Translations under genes and position numbers: made by a program
Assembly (NCBI RefSeq): GCF_004331285.1
Contig: NZ_SJOH01000002.1
Location: forward strand, 62,001-126,000
Origin: Acinetobacter sp. ANC 3781
GTDB taxonomy: Bacteria; Pseudomonadota; Gammaproteobacteria; Pseudomonadales; Moraxellaceae
Direction: 5' to 3'
Length of the DNA: 64,000 bases
Notes under the pieces: generated by a model
What the model was told of the DNA's origin: nothing
The model's input: only the letters and a program-made list of their open reading frames with translations
Databases searched by the model: none
In this document: piece by piece, positions 38,693-47,997 of the stretch
Numbering within the stretch: position 1 is the stretch's first letter
Layout: every line of letters begins with the position of its first letter

Positions 38693-39316
38693 TTATTTCA
38701 TTCCAAAGATTAATTTCAAACCCAGCAATGTCATCACCCCACCGGCAATACGGTCGAAAATAGCTTTAAATTTTAAATATACACGGCGTGGTTTCTCTGC
38801 TGACAAGGCAACCGCGACCAATGAACACCAACCGGCATCAATAAAGAAACATAGAATTGGCAATACAAAATAATAATAAGCAGGAATTTCTTTAGGCAAT
38901 AGCGCAGTAAAAATACTGGCCAGCACAATCGCAATTTTCGGATTTGAAAGCTGGGTAATAAGTCCAGTACTAAAAGCCCGGCGCAGTGACATTTGAGAGT
39001 TTGTATCATTATTGCTTTCGATGGGGTCTTTGGCATGTTTAATAATTTTGGCAGCCAACCACAGCAAATATAAACCGCCACATATTTTTAAAGCTAAATA
39101 GGCTGATGGCACCGCCAACAAAAATGCCTGTAATCCAAGCACCGCCAACAAACCAAAAATGGCCGCTCCAGTCCCTGTACCTAAAGCGGTAAACAGGCCG
39201 TGTTTTCGTGAAATGGCTATTGAATTTTTAGCGACATAAATTGATGTCGGTCCAGGACTCATCGCGCCTAACATAAGAGCAAAGGCAATTGAGCCCAAAA
39301 TCCAAAATGATTCCAC
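38693..39316 (-). CDS. LysE/RhtB family amino acid exporter
   Basis: This 207-residue protein is a LysE-superfamily exporter. It has the motif GAMSPGPTSIYVAKNS at about residues 18-33, a six-helix pattern, and QLSNPKIAIVLASIF in the central region. It should export an amino acid or its derivative across the inner membrane. No regulator is next to it. Confidence 0.88.
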   Translation of the reverse strand: MESFWILGSIAFALMLGAMSPGPTSIYVAKNSIAISRKHGLFTALGTGTGAAIFGLLAVLGLQAFLLAVPSAYLALKICGGLYLLWLAAKIIKHAKDPIESNNDTNSQMSLRRAFSTGLITQLSNPKIAIVLASIFTALLPKEIPAYYYFVLPILCFFIDAGWCSLVAVALSAEKPRRVYLKFKAIFDRIAGGVMTLLGLKLIFGMK

Positions 39317-39855
39317 CTGAAATGCCTTTATAAATTAATTTCGTGCTAATTCTACAGTTTAAAAAATTGAATATCTCGCTATTTTTCTCAGACTTTTTGC
39401 AATTTCACCGAATAATTCACTAAAATTTTATTCAATCAAGAATTAAAGTATTCTATAAGCCGAATAAAACATTTATTTATTTAAAAGCAGATGAACCAAT
39501 TAAGAGCATTGCTGCTGAAAGTGATCTACAAAACCGACTTGTAACCCGAATAAATCGATAACAACATGCAGCTAAATAAAGGTAAAAACCAAAAACTAAA
39601 GATGAGCTGCAAAATGAACCGACCATATCAATCGCTAATTACCGGCAAAAATTGTAGATTCTGATATTTTAACTCACCATTCAATTGAATTTAAAATTTT
39701 AGGCCCCTCCTATTTCATTTTGAAGATTAGATGAGTACAAACCATTTTTCATAGTGATTACATCTTTAAATAAGACAAACAATTTGCAAGGAGTCAGGTA
39801 TCTACTTCAAATTTTCTTAAATCTGGCCTAGACACCTCAATTTCTTTCCAATCTT
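39317..39855. other. Intergenic stretch, no supported gene
   Basis: An open plus-strand frame of about 43 codons ends near 39559 (reading KADEPIKSIAAESDLQN), but it has no start and may be a relic of a decayed gene or chance. No RNA or repeat was recognised. Confidence 0.4.
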
Positions 39856-40047
39856 TTACTGTTGCACCACCGGTTTGATTTCACGGGCGTTGAGCTGTAA
39901 GAGACGATAATCATGCTCATGAACTGGCATACCGCCAATAATCATGGTACGAACTTCAGTTTTTGGCTTGTTATAATCATCTTTTGCATCACAAGCTGTC
40001 AGCAATAACAGCAAGCAAACAGATAAACCCACGGATAGCTTTTTCAT
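39856..40047 (-). CDS. Small lipoprotein, 63 residues
   Basis: The signal peptide MKKLSVGLSVCLLLLLTACD has lipobox LTAC with the lipidated Cys at 19. The mature 44 residues are charged (VRTMIIGGMPVHEHDYRL) and end in Gln-Gln. AGAGGATATGTA stands just upstream of the ATG. The function is unknown. Confidence 0.7.
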   Translation of the reverse strand: MKKLSVGLSVCLLLLLTACDAKDDYNKPKTEVRTMIIGGMPVHEHDYRLLQLNAREIKPVVQQ

Positions 40048-40328
40048 TACATATCCTCTTTTTCATAGTTGTTATATTTTCTAGCTTAGCACCAATGATT
40101 ATTTTTTGATCACTTATTTGGGTTTTTAATTCAATTATTTAAGATATTTTTACAAATCAGTACAGAGCGTAAAATTTATTTCAATCATCTTACTTTATAA
40201 AATTGAACGCCTTTACCCTGACATGTCTGTAGCAATCACCGTAGATCCACCCTTTTAAGCAAATAATATGACTATAGATAAAAATATTTTGCGTACAATA
40301 CATTTGAATATTCAGGGATCATGATGAA

Positions 40329-41198
40329 ATGTTTGATCAGATTGCGCAGGCAGTAGCCTACCAAAAGCTTAATATTAAAGCCCCTGTAACTGTGACCATT
40401 AAGCGTTTAGATCAAATTCATCCGCAAATTTCGGGCAATAAGTTTTTTAAACTAAAATACAATTTTCTTGAGGCGCAACAACAAGGCTTAAATAAGGTTC
40501 TGACCTTTGGCGGGGCATATTCCAACCATATTGATGCAACAGCGTACGCATCTTATTTATTCGGTTTTAAAAGCGTGGGTATCATTCGTGGTGAAGAACT
40601 GGCAACTAAACCATTGAATCCGACTTTAGCCACGGCGCAAAAGTTTGGTATGCAGCTGCACTTTGTTTCGCGTGAACAGTATCGGCAAAAAGATCAGCCT
40701 GACTATCTGGGTAAATTGAACCAGCAATTTCCTGAACATTTTATTATTCCCGAGGGTGGAACCAATCCGCTTGCCATTCAAGGCTGCAAAGAAATTCTGA
40801 ATGCCCAAGAACTGCAAAATTACGATGTAATCTGCTGTGCCGTCGGTACAGGAGGAACCATTTCAGGAATCATTGAAGCAAGTTCAGAACATCAAAGTGT
40901 TCTTGGTTTTTCAGCACTCAAAGGCGATTTTCTGCAATCTGATGTACAACAATGGACGACCAAGAAAAACTGGAAAATTACTGATGTTTATTGCTGTGGA
41001 GGCTATGCCAAAACCACGCCTGAACTTTTACAATTTATGCAGTCTTTTGAAGTCGAGCACCATATTCCTTTAGAGCAGATTTATACCGCTAAAATGATGA
41101 TGGGCTTATTTGATTTAATTGAACAAAATTACTTTTCCCAAGATACACGAATTTTGGTGATTCATAGTGGCGGCTTACAAGGTCGTCACACGGGCTAA
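40329..41198 (+). CDS. PLP-dependent D-cysteine desulfhydrase/ACC deaminase-like enzyme
   Basis: This 289-residue protein belongs to the fold-type II PLP family of D-cysteine desulfhydrase and ACC deaminase. The likely PLP lysine is in SGNKFFKLKYN (residues 36-46), with YSNHIDATAYA after it and GTGGTISGI for phosphate binding near 173-181. It ends HSGGLQGR, as in the family. Which of the two substrates it uses cannot be told from sequence. It overlaps the longest frame of the next gene, but not its likely start. Confidence 0.85.
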   Translation: MFDQIAQAVAYQKLNIKAPVTVTIKRLDQIHPQISGNKFFKLKYNFLEAQQQGLNKVLTFGGAYSNHIDATAYASYLFGFKSVGIIRGEELATKPLNPTLATAQKFGMQLHFVSREQYRQKDQPDYLGKLNQQFPEHFIIPEGGTNPLAIQGCKEILNAQELQNYDVICCAVGTGGTISGIIEASSEHQSVLGFSALKGDFLQSDVQQWTTKKNWKITDVYCCGGYAKTTPELLQFMQSFEVEHHIPLEQIYTAKMMMGLFDLIEQNYFSQDTRILVIHSGGLQGRHTG

Positions 41199-41265
41199 GA
41201 TCAATCCTGAAATTGCGGCTAAAATTGTCTATAATGCCCTGCTTTTATCTCCCGCGAGTTGTTCC

Positions 41266-42465
41266 ATGTCTACAAATCAGTACGATGTCATTGTTTTAGG
41301 TGCAGGTGCATCAGGTCTGATGTTGGCATATATGGCGGCACAACGTGGTCGTAAAGTTTTGGTGATGGAAAAAGCCAACAAAGTGGGTAAAAAAATTCTG
41401 ATGTCAGGCGGTGGTAAATGTAACTTTACCAACCTCTATGTCGAACCTGAAAACTTCATTTCACATAATCCGCACTTCGTGATTTCAGCTTTGACCCGTT
41501 ATACCAATTGGGACTTTATTGGCTTGGTTTGCGAACACGGCATTGAATACGAAGAGCGCAAACACGGTCAACTGTTTACCTTAAACGGCGCTAAAGAAAT
41601 TTTAGCTATGCTGTTGGCTGAATGCGATAAAACAGCTTTAGTCGATATTAAAACCAACTGTGAAGTGAAAGCTGTGACACATATTGATGATCAAGGTTTT
41701 CAAGTGGCAACTTCTGTTGGCTATTTTGAAGCTGAATCAGTAGTCGTCGCAACGGGTGGTTTATCCGTTCCCACCCTCGGCGGCTCAGGCATTGGGTATG
41801 AGATAGCCAAACAGTTTGGGCATCATATCCATCCCACCCGTGCAGGCTTGGTGCCCTTTACCTTTTCTGATCAATTCAAAGAAGTCACGACCCGTTTAAG
41901 CGGTAATGCGGTAGATGCGACCCTCTCCAATAATTTGAACAGTTTTACCGAAGCCTTGCTGTTTACTCATCGTGGTTTAAGCGGGCCAAGTTCTTTGCAA
42001 CTTTCTAACTATTGGGATGTCGGGCAAAGCTTCAAGATTAACTTTCTGCCTTATGTCGACCTGGTTGATTTCTTTAAATCGAAAAAAGCCAGTCAACCCA
42101 AAGTCTTACTGCGGACTTTGTTAAATGAGCATATGCCTAAAAGTGTGGTACTGGAATTACAAACACTCATCTGGGCTGAATTGGCAGATACCGCAATTGG
42201 CAATTTGAGTGATGAAAAGCTGGAACAGATTGCAACGCGCTTGCATGCTTTTGAAGTTAAACCTTCAGGAACCGAAGGTTATCGTACAGCTGAAGTGACT
42301 TTGGGCGGTGTAGATACTACAGAAGTTTCTTCCAAAACCATGGAAAGTAAAAAGCAAAAAGGCATTTACTTTGTCGGTGAAGTGCTGGATGTATCCGGTC
42401 ATTTAGGTGGTTACAATTTTCAATGGGCATGGGCGTCTGCACATGCCGCATCACAATATGTTTAA
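41266..42465 (+). CDS. HI0933/YhiN family flavoprotein
   Basis: This 399-residue protein is a YhiN-type NAD(P)/FAD oxidoreductase. It has the Rossmann motif VLGAGASGLMLAYMAAQRG near the start, GKKILMSGGGKCNFTN, a hallmark of the family, and the FAD-associated ending EVLDVSGHLGGYNFQWAWAS. The start at 41266 (MSTNQYDVIV) fits the family length, although no clear ribosome site precedes it. The physiological role is unknown in the family. Confidence 0.88.
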   Translation: MSTNQYDVIVLGAGASGLMLAYMAAQRGRKVLVMEKANKVGKKILMSGGGKCNFTNLYVEPENFISHNPHFVISALTRYTNWDFIGLVCEHGIEYEERKHGQLFTLNGAKEILAMLLAECDKTALVDIKTNCEVKAVTHIDDQGFQVATSVGYFEAESVVVATGGLSVPTLGGSGIGYEIAKQFGHHIHPTRAGLVPFTFSDQFKEVTTRLSGNAVDATLSNNLNSFTEALLFTHRGLSGPSSLQLSNYWDVGQSFKINFLPYVDLVDFFKSKKASQPKVLLRTLLNEHMPKSVVLELQTLIWAELADTAIGNLSDEKLEQIATRLHAFEVKPSGTEGYRTAEVTLGGVDTTEVSSKTMESKKQKGIYFVGEVLDVSGHLGGYNFQWAWASAHAASQYV

Positions 42466-42487
42466 CTAGATAGACATTCTCAGCCGA

Positions 42488-42643
42488 TTATTCTAAATAA
42501 TCTGTAGATAGTAAACGAACAGATTTAGCCTGCTGTAAGCGAGCAATTGCGATATCCATGTTCGCGATTGCTTGTGCTTCAGATGAAGTGTCAGCACTAT
42601 TTAATATAGTTTTAAATGACTTAAAAAAATTATTTAATAGCAT
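42488..42643 (-). CDS. Small protein, 51 residues, start region duplicated upstream
   Basis: The start at 42643 is fixed by GGAGAGGAAACC directly before ATG. The peptide starts MLLNNFFKSFKTILNSAD and is amphipathic with a helical middle (NMDIAIARLQQAKS). A longer frame from 42706 lacks a ribosome site. The start codon, ribosome site and promoter region are inside the duplicated unit. No family is recognised with confidence. Confidence 0.65.
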   Translation of the reverse strand: MLLNNFFKSFKTILNSADTSSEAQAIANMDIAIARLQQAKSVRLLSTDYLE

Positions 42644-42929
42644 GGTTTCCTCTCCTTTATTATTACTATTCATATATCCTAATATGATGCTAACCATTTC
42701 ATACACATTTATTTAAATACTTATATTATATAAAATAGTTAATTTATAAATAGCATAAAAAGCCAAGAAAAACGATTATTTTTTAGCATGGTTTCCTCTC
42801 CTTTATTATTACTATTCATATATCCTAATATGATGCTAACCATTTCATACACATTTATTTAAATACTTATATTATATAAAATAGTTAATTTATAAATAGC
42901 ATAAAAAGCCAAGAAAAACGATTATTTTT
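42638..42929. repeat. Exact 146-bp tandem duplication
   Basis: Copy one is 42638-42783 and copy two is 42784-42929, with a further four-base match after it. I saw no difference between the copies. Each holds the ribosome site and start codon of the small gene on the minus strand. In copy two the frame after the start is different and closes after about 16 codons. Confidence 0.95.
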
Positions 42930-43105
42930 TAGCTATTTTTATTACCCTCTTCTTGTGACTGATCTACTGAATAAGCAAGTTTTACCGGTTCACCTGTTTG
43001 CTTTAGTTTAGCAAAAACGAACCTATAGGTACTGAAAAAGAATCCTGCAGTAATTCCTGCAATCACAATTGGTGCGATAAGGTTATTCGGACGTTTTTTC
43101 GACAT
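42929..43105 (-). CDS. Small single-TM protein, 58 residues
   Basis: The start follows AAAAGGAAAGAAG. The peptide MSKKRPNNLIAPIVIAGITA... has one TM segment at about 9-26, then a polar tail ending QEEGNKNS. The gene's stop codon touches the end of the tandem duplication. It is 72 bp after the mechanosensitive channel gene, so co-transcription is likely. Confidence 0.65.
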   Translation of the reverse strand: MSKKRPNNLIAPIVIAGITAGFFFSTYRFVFAKLKQTGEPVKLAYSVDQSQEEGNKNS

Positions 43106-43177
43106 TCTTCTTTCCTTTTAATGGTTAAATTAAAATCGGCCACATCACTGTAGCCGATTTTGTGTCAATTGAACCGA

Positions 43178-45103
43178 TTACGTATTGTCATCGTTCGGGT
43201 TAGGTTTTTTGTCAGTATGAATATCAACTTTTGACTCTGATTCACCCGTTGATCCAAATGGATTATTTTTTGGCGGCTGTTGAGGGTCAATGCGTACAGA
43301 ATCTGGAACTGCCTGATCTGTACTCGTTATATCGTCCTGAGGTGCGGTCGTAAGTGACGCAGGGGTCGGATTGGACAAATTGTTTTGCACTTGAGAACCA
43401 TCCCCTTCCTGATTGGATAATGGGAATCGACTCTCTGTTGCAGGTTTTGTCAGATCAGAGCTTGCCGGAGACGTGCCTCCATTTATTCCAAATTCAGAAG
43501 ATTTATCCACTGAAGGATCAATTCCTTTAGCTACGGCGCCATGTTGAGTAAATGCTTGCGCAGCATGGGCAGAGATTGAGGTGGAAGTCATGAGATCGGA
43601 ATTATCTTGATGTAAAGGATTAGGTTCCTTCGCATCTTTCTTACATTTGTCAATTAAATCCGTTAATACGCGTTCGGCTGGCTGACGGCCGCCTAAACCA
43701 AAGGCGAGTGCAAATGCCACTGCAACTGCGCCCAAAGTTAAACCAAAGGCAAGGTTGACAATAGAATCGGCAATACCCATTGCGCGTAAACCCATGGCAA
43801 TCACTAAGCCCATAATCAGAATACGAACCAAGTTTGCTAACCAGCGTGAACTGTTGTATTCACCACGTCCGATTACTTTTGCAACAATGTTGGCTAACCA
43901 GAAACCGATCATCAAGATGACAGCACCAAGTAAAATATTGGCACCGAACTGGATAAACATCGAAATCAATCCACTCACCTGTTCAAAGCCAAGTCGGTTT
44001 GCGGCTTCCGATACTGCAAATAGCATGGTAAAGAAGACAATCATGTATCCGACAATAGTAGATACTTTAGTTGTCCCTAAAAAACGTTGTGCATCTATTT
44101 TGGCAGGTAATTCATCAACCCCTGTTCCAGCCAATACATCAACCACCAAATTAGCTACGAAGCGCGAAACTACATAAGCCAAAATCAGAATTAGACCGGC
44201 AGCAATAATATGCGGGATGGCATTCATAATTTCATACAGCATCGCAGTTGCGGGCTGTGAAATTGCAGTAATACCTAAGGCTTCAAATGCAATAATGAGT
44301 GAAGTAATAATAATGACAGCGAAAACAAAAGAACCTAATACTCTTGGCAAATTGGAATTTTTTAAGAACCCAATTTTTTGTGTTTCATGCTGTAAGTTTA
44401 AACTACCGACCAAACCTTCAATAATACCGCGTACAATTTTTGCCAGAACATAACCGACAAACACAATAACAACGGCAATAAAGATATTAGGCAAGTAAGA
44501 AACAACTTCACTGACCATATTTTGTATTGGGAATAACAGACCGTTCAGACCTAAAATAGACAATACAATTGGAAGGAATAACAATAAAATTAGCCAATAG
44601 ACAATATCACTAATATTTTTACTGATTGGGCTCACGCCGACATCTGCACTCAGTTTTTCATCTAGCTGAGTACGATCCAACAGTTTTTGCATGCCAGCTC
44701 TAACCAAGGTGGCTACAATCCAGCCAATAAAGCCAACAGCCACGGCAGCTAGAAGCTGTGGAATAAACAACAGGAATTGTTGAATCATATTGCTAAATGG
44801 TCCACTCACACTAGTGAGATTGAGCACATTTAATGCACCGATGATGGCCATGATCATCACGATCCAGAACACGACGCGAGATACAATACTTTCAATATTT
44901 GCGCGATGTCCAGTGGTACTTGAAAGCCTTTGATTTGTTCCTAGTTTTTCTAAAAGTTTTTTAATTCCTGCTGCAATAATAAGAGCAAGAATCCAACCAA
45001 TCAATAAAATAGCGACAGCAGCTAGAATAGGATGAAATTGATTCCAATAATACATGGCATCAAATTCTCCCCCTCTAGGGCCTCCAGAAAAATATTCATT
45101 CAT
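43178..45103 (-). CDS. Multi-TM mechanosensitive ion channel-like protein
   Basis: This 641-residue inner-membrane protein belongs to the CmpX/conserved TM helix (MscS-related) type. Internal repeats of a GW-I/V-A-x-I/L-V-x-A/K-I/G motif (for example LLIGWILALIIAAGI, VGFIGWIVATLVRAG, VFVGYVLAKIVRGI) mark at least four similar helices, and ALAFGLGGRQPAERV resembles the MscS pore helix end. The last 150 residues are Ser/Asn/Pro-rich and likely disordered. A role in osmotic adjustment is inferred. Confidence 0.8.
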   Translation of the reverse strand: MNEYFSGGPRGGEFDAMYYWNQFHPILAAVAILLIGWILALIIAAGIKKLLEKLGTNQRLSSTTGHRANIESIVSRVVFWIVMIMAIIGALNVLNLTSVSGPFSNMIQQFLLFIPQLLAAVAVGFIGWIVATLVRAGMQKLLDRTQLDEKLSADVGVSPISKNISDIVYWLILLLFLPIVLSILGLNGLLFPIQNMVSEVVSYLPNIFIAVVIVFVGYVLAKIVRGIIEGLVGSLNLQHETQKIGFLKNSNLPRVLGSFVFAVIIITSLIIAFEALGITAISQPATAMLYEIMNAIPHIIAAGLILILAYVVSRFVANLVVDVLAGTGVDELPAKIDAQRFLGTTKVSTIVGYMIVFFTMLFAVSEAANRLGFEQVSGLISMFIQFGANILLGAVILMIGFWLANIVAKVIGRGEYNSSRWLANLVRILIMGLVIAMGLRAMGIADSIVNLAFGLTLGAVAVAFALAFGLGGRQPAERVLTDLIDKCKKDAKEPNPLHQDNSDLMTSTSISAHAAQAFTQHGAVAKGIDPSVDKSSEFGINGGTSPASSDLTKPATESRFPLSNQEGDGSQVQNNLSNPTPASLTTAPQDDITSTDQAVPDSVRIDPQQPPKNNPFGSTGESESKVDIHTDKKPNPNDDNT

Positions 45104-45277
45104 ATTGTGATTTCCTCTTGTTATTACTTATTGAAGTCGAAGGCGTAGGAATTGCACTGTTATTTGAGTGACTTATACCTAATATTATGAGGTTGAAAAT
45201 AACCTTAGATTTAGCGTGTTTTTTATTCAATACAAATCAGCATAAATACAACAAAAGCGCACATTACATTGCAAAAA

Positions 45278-45304
45278 AGCCCTAATCTTTGCAGATCAGG
45301 GCTT
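45278..45304 (-). terminator. Terminator after the 45331-45678 gene
   Basis: AAGCCCTAATCT pairs with AGATCAGGGCTT (one bulge or mismatch), and on the minus strand the stem is followed by TTTTTTGC. Confidence 0.75.
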
Positions 45305-45330
45305 TAAATTATTACAATAAAGTTTTCGTT

Positions 45331-45678
45331 TTAATTACCATTGCTGCGTCCAGTCCCCACATTATCAGCAGCATTCTTAATTGCATCACTTTCACCCGCT
45401 TCCGTTGCCGTATCGACATCAGTGGCTACTGCCTCATCGGTTGCAGTCGCCGTTGCAGTATCTGGGGTTGTATTATTCGGTGTAGCTGGTACAGCTGAAG
45501 GATTAGGATGTCCAGGAGGCGCATCTTGCGCATCCGGCTTGCTATCGGCAAACATATAAGCCAGTAAAGCAATAAAAAACACCCCCACAAGAATTAAAAT
45601 ATAAACAGGCAGACGCTTTTTCTGATTCTTTTCTTCCGGGGTGGTTACATGAGGCGGTTTATTAAAATCATGTGGCAT
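45331..45678 (-). CDS. Membrane-anchored protein with low-complexity tail
   Basis: This 115-residue protein has a basic N-terminus, one TM helix at about 24-43 (YILILVGVFFIALLAYMFAD), then a Pro-rich and Thr/Ala/Asp-rich acidic tail that should lie in the periplasm. No domain is recognised. It is probably monocistronic. Confidence 0.65.
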   Translation of the reverse strand: MPHDFNKPPHVTTPEEKNQKKRLPVYILILVGVFFIALLAYMFADSKPDAQDAPPGHPNPSAVPATPNNTTPDTATATATDEAVATDVDTATEAGESDAIKNAADNVGTGRSNGN

Positions 45679-46493
45679 ATATTTCTCTGCTTTATCTTGT
45701 TTTCATATTTTTATACTAGCAATATCCACAGTTTAGTTATGTGTAAAAGCATAGTGACATGGTGAATACATGTAACTTGGCTTAAATACTGTCACATTAG
45801 AAAATAAATTTTTAGCTGAAAGTAAGTAGTAGTCTCAACCACCATTTCATGCTCATCTTTAAGATGCATACCTGAAAGTTGGAGTTGGCGAGAATGTTTC
45901 ATTAACACCATTCAACGCTGAGTCACCACCCCTTCAGATCAATTGGCAGGAGGTACATTGAATACAATAATGTTTGGCATCACCATTGCCATACATCAAA
46001 CCATCTAAAATACTGGAGGGAAATATAGATTAAATCTGCGGTTGTAATCGGGTTGATAATCACTCTTCCAAATCTCTGGTGTTACAAACTGGTGTTAAAA
46101 AATTAAGTGATCAGCCTGCATTTTTGGCGACTAAATTAAATCCTGATTGCACATAATCTTGTTCACCGCAGCCATCTGATTGCGCTTCTTTAATTGATCT
46201 ATGACAAAATATTTTTCTGTTATGTTTCCACTTATTCGGGAGAGGTATTTTTTATTACAGTTCTAATGTCTGACATACCTAACTGTTATTCTATTTTTTG
46301 AAATAAAAAGATTTACCTATACGCCATACCAATTTTAAAATGTGATAAAAAGCTGTTTAATCAACTGTTATAGTAAAATAAATACCGAGTATTTTTATCT
46401 TTAATCTTAAATAAAGATGAATTGGGGTGTAGGTGCTGAAAGGCTTAAAATGAGCTATAATTGTGCACCTTGTTTTTCATGCTGCTTAACTTT
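45679..46493. other. Long intergenic stretch, no supported gene
   Basis: No frame with a start and ribosome site is seen. A minus-strand frame ending near 46103 (reading YFVIDQLKKRNQMAAV) looks protein-like but lacks a start, so it may be the relic of a decayed gene. No RNA motif was recognised. Confidence 0.45.
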
Positions 46494-46916
46494 ATGGCGT
46501 ATCGACAGAAATCTGTAACGCTTGATTTGGACACTGATGTCACTCATCAATGTTGCTTGCATTACACTCGTGATGAACATCTCATTGGGATTATTGAATT
46601 TAATAAACCCAGTTACGTGCTTAAATGGGGTGATCTGGAATATTTCCGTCGTCGTACCGAAGAGTTTTCAGTGATGCCTTTTCCTGAATGTATCAATGCG
46701 ATGGTGATTGATATTCGTAATATCGCACCCTTTTTAGACAATGAAGTGCCGATTATTCCTTGGCGTTTACTTGAAGAAGAGTGCCCAATTCGTTTGGTAG
46801 TTCCACAAGATCGTCTTGAACATTATTCAGGCCTGTTTGAACCGACTTGGCTTACCGCGGACGTTGAAACCGCGATTCAAGAAATTCGCGAATATATTGA
46901 TATGTTTGTACATTAA
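46494..46916 (+). CDS. Conserved hypothetical cytosolic protein
   Basis: This 140-residue protein starts MAYRQKSVTLDLDTD. It is acidic, without signal or TM segments, with a mixed alpha/beta pattern (AMVIDIRNIAPFLDNE, IIPWRLLEEECPIRLVV). I do not recognise a family. The start at 46494 is the first plausible ATG; an upstream one adds an unrelated hydrophobic stretch. A terminator follows directly. Confidence 0.65.
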   Translation: MAYRQKSVTLDLDTDVTHQCCLHYTRDEHLIGIIEFNKPSYVLKWGDLEYFRRRTEEFSVMPFPECINAMVIDIRNIAPFLDNEVPIIPWRLLEEECPIRLVVPQDRLEHYSGLFEPTWLTADVETAIQEIREYIDMFVH

Positions 46917-46937
46917 TTAGAATGATTTGATTTAAAA

Positions 46938-46962
46938 ATCCCTCATTAAAGAGGGATATTTT
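46938..46962 (+). terminator. Terminator after the 46494-46916 gene
   Basis: ATCCCTC (46938-46944) pairs with GAGGGAT (46951-46957), followed by ATTTTAT on the plus strand. Confidence 0.75.
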
Positions 46963-47064
46963 ATGGCTTGAAGGAAAAGTTTAGAGAGAGTTTCTAGTTC
47001 CCTCTTCTTTTAGGAGTTGAGCAGTACTATTACGCAAGGCAGAGAGGTACTATTTCAATAGATT

Positions 47065-47132
47065 CTCACCCCAGCCCTCTCTTATACTTCGATTTAAAAG
47101 CAATGCTTTAAATCTTGCTCAGGGAGAGAGCA
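47065..47132. repeat. Dispersed-type intergenic repeat candidate
   Basis: The sequence CACCCCAGCCCTCTC, then a stem GATTTAAA/TTTAAATC (47091-47114), then AGGGAGAGAG has the look of repeats found between genes in Acinetobacter. The outer parts can pair with each other imperfectly. Only one copy is seen in the window. Confidence 0.4.
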
Positions 47133-47150
47133 AAATAATTTTCGTAGCTT

Positions 47151-47912
47151 TTACCAATAATTCTCAACTGCAATATTTCCTTCACCACGACGGTTCATGA
47201 TCAAACCACGTGCCTTTAAGGCTTCTTTGGTGTCTTCCACCATTTGCGGATTACCACACAACATTACGTGACTGGTTTCAATATTTAATTTTAGACCAAC
47301 TGCTTTTTCTAATTCACCATTCTCAATCAGCACCGGTAAGCGGTCATGTAATACTGCATTAGGATCACGGGTGATAATGGGCACAAATTTAAATCCGCTA
47401 TGTCCTTCACCAAAACTTGCTGCAATTTCTTGAATACGCTCTACATAAGCCAGTTCGGCGGCAGTTCTTACGCTATAGACCAAATGAATATTTTTATATT
47501 TAGTCCAGGTTTCAAAGTCTTGCAGCATGGATAAAAATGGCGCCAAGCCTGTCCCTGTTCCCAACAGCCATAAATCTTGCGGTAAAGGAAGCTGATAACG
47601 GGCAAGTGTTAAGAAACCATAAGGTGTTTTTTCCAAATACAGTTCATCGCCCACTTTGAGATGTTGTAAATTAGAGGTAAATGCCCCGTCTGGCACCACA
47701 ATTGAAAAGAATTCCAAAGTTTCATCAAAAGGTGATGACACCACGGAATAAGCTCGAACTACGATCTCATCTCCCAATTTCAGTCCAATACGCGCAAACT
47801 GTCCTGCAGTAAATTTGAAATGTGCAGGTCGTGTCAGGGTAAAACTGAATAAATTATTGGTCCAACGGTGTACAGATAAGACTTTTTCTAGGCTAAATTT
47901 TTCAATTGACAT
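47151..47912 (-). CDS. fpr: Ferredoxin--NADP+ reductase
   Basis: This 253-residue flavoenzyme moves electrons between NADPH and ferredoxin or flavodoxin. The FAD-binding RAYSVVSSP, the NADP-binding GTGTGLAPFLSML at about 118-130, and the subclass I ending GEGNIAVENYW are present. The start at 47912 (MSIEKFSLEK) matches the family; the longer frame adds unrelated sequence. It is divergent from a LysR gene, as in pseudomonads, where FinR activates fpr under oxidative stress. Bacterial subclass I is the closest type. Confidence 0.92.
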   Translation of the reverse strand: MSIEKFSLEKVLSVHRWTNNLFSFTLTRPAHFKFTAGQFARIGLKLGDEIVVRAYSVVSSPFDETLEFFSIVVPDGAFTSNLQHLKVGDELYLEKTPYGFLTLARYQLPLPQDLWLLGTGTGLAPFLSMLQDFETWTKYKNIHLVYSVRTAAELAYVERIQEIAASFGEGHSGFKFVPIITRDPNAVLHDRLPVLIENGELEKAVGLKLNIETSHVMLCGNPQMVEDTKEALKARGLIMNRRGEGNIAVENYW

Positions 47913-47997
47913 GATTTCAACGTGGCATGAAAGACTATGCTCATGGTAGCATGACCACATAATTTATTAATATTTTTTAAATGTTAAGGCTCTATTC
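47913..47997. promoter_or_regulatory. Divergent fpr/finR control region with LysR-type dyad
   Basis: The 85-bp gap holds the inverted repeat ATGCTCATGGTAGCAT at 47937-47952, which includes a T-N11-A spacing typical of LysR binding sites. It stands 25-40 bp upstream of the fpr start, so it may overlap the fpr promoter. Confidence 0.5.

Noticed and set aside
39420..39562. Frame reading KADEPIKSIAAESD before a stop
   Set aside because: No start codon or ribosome site; too short to call a pseudogene with any source.
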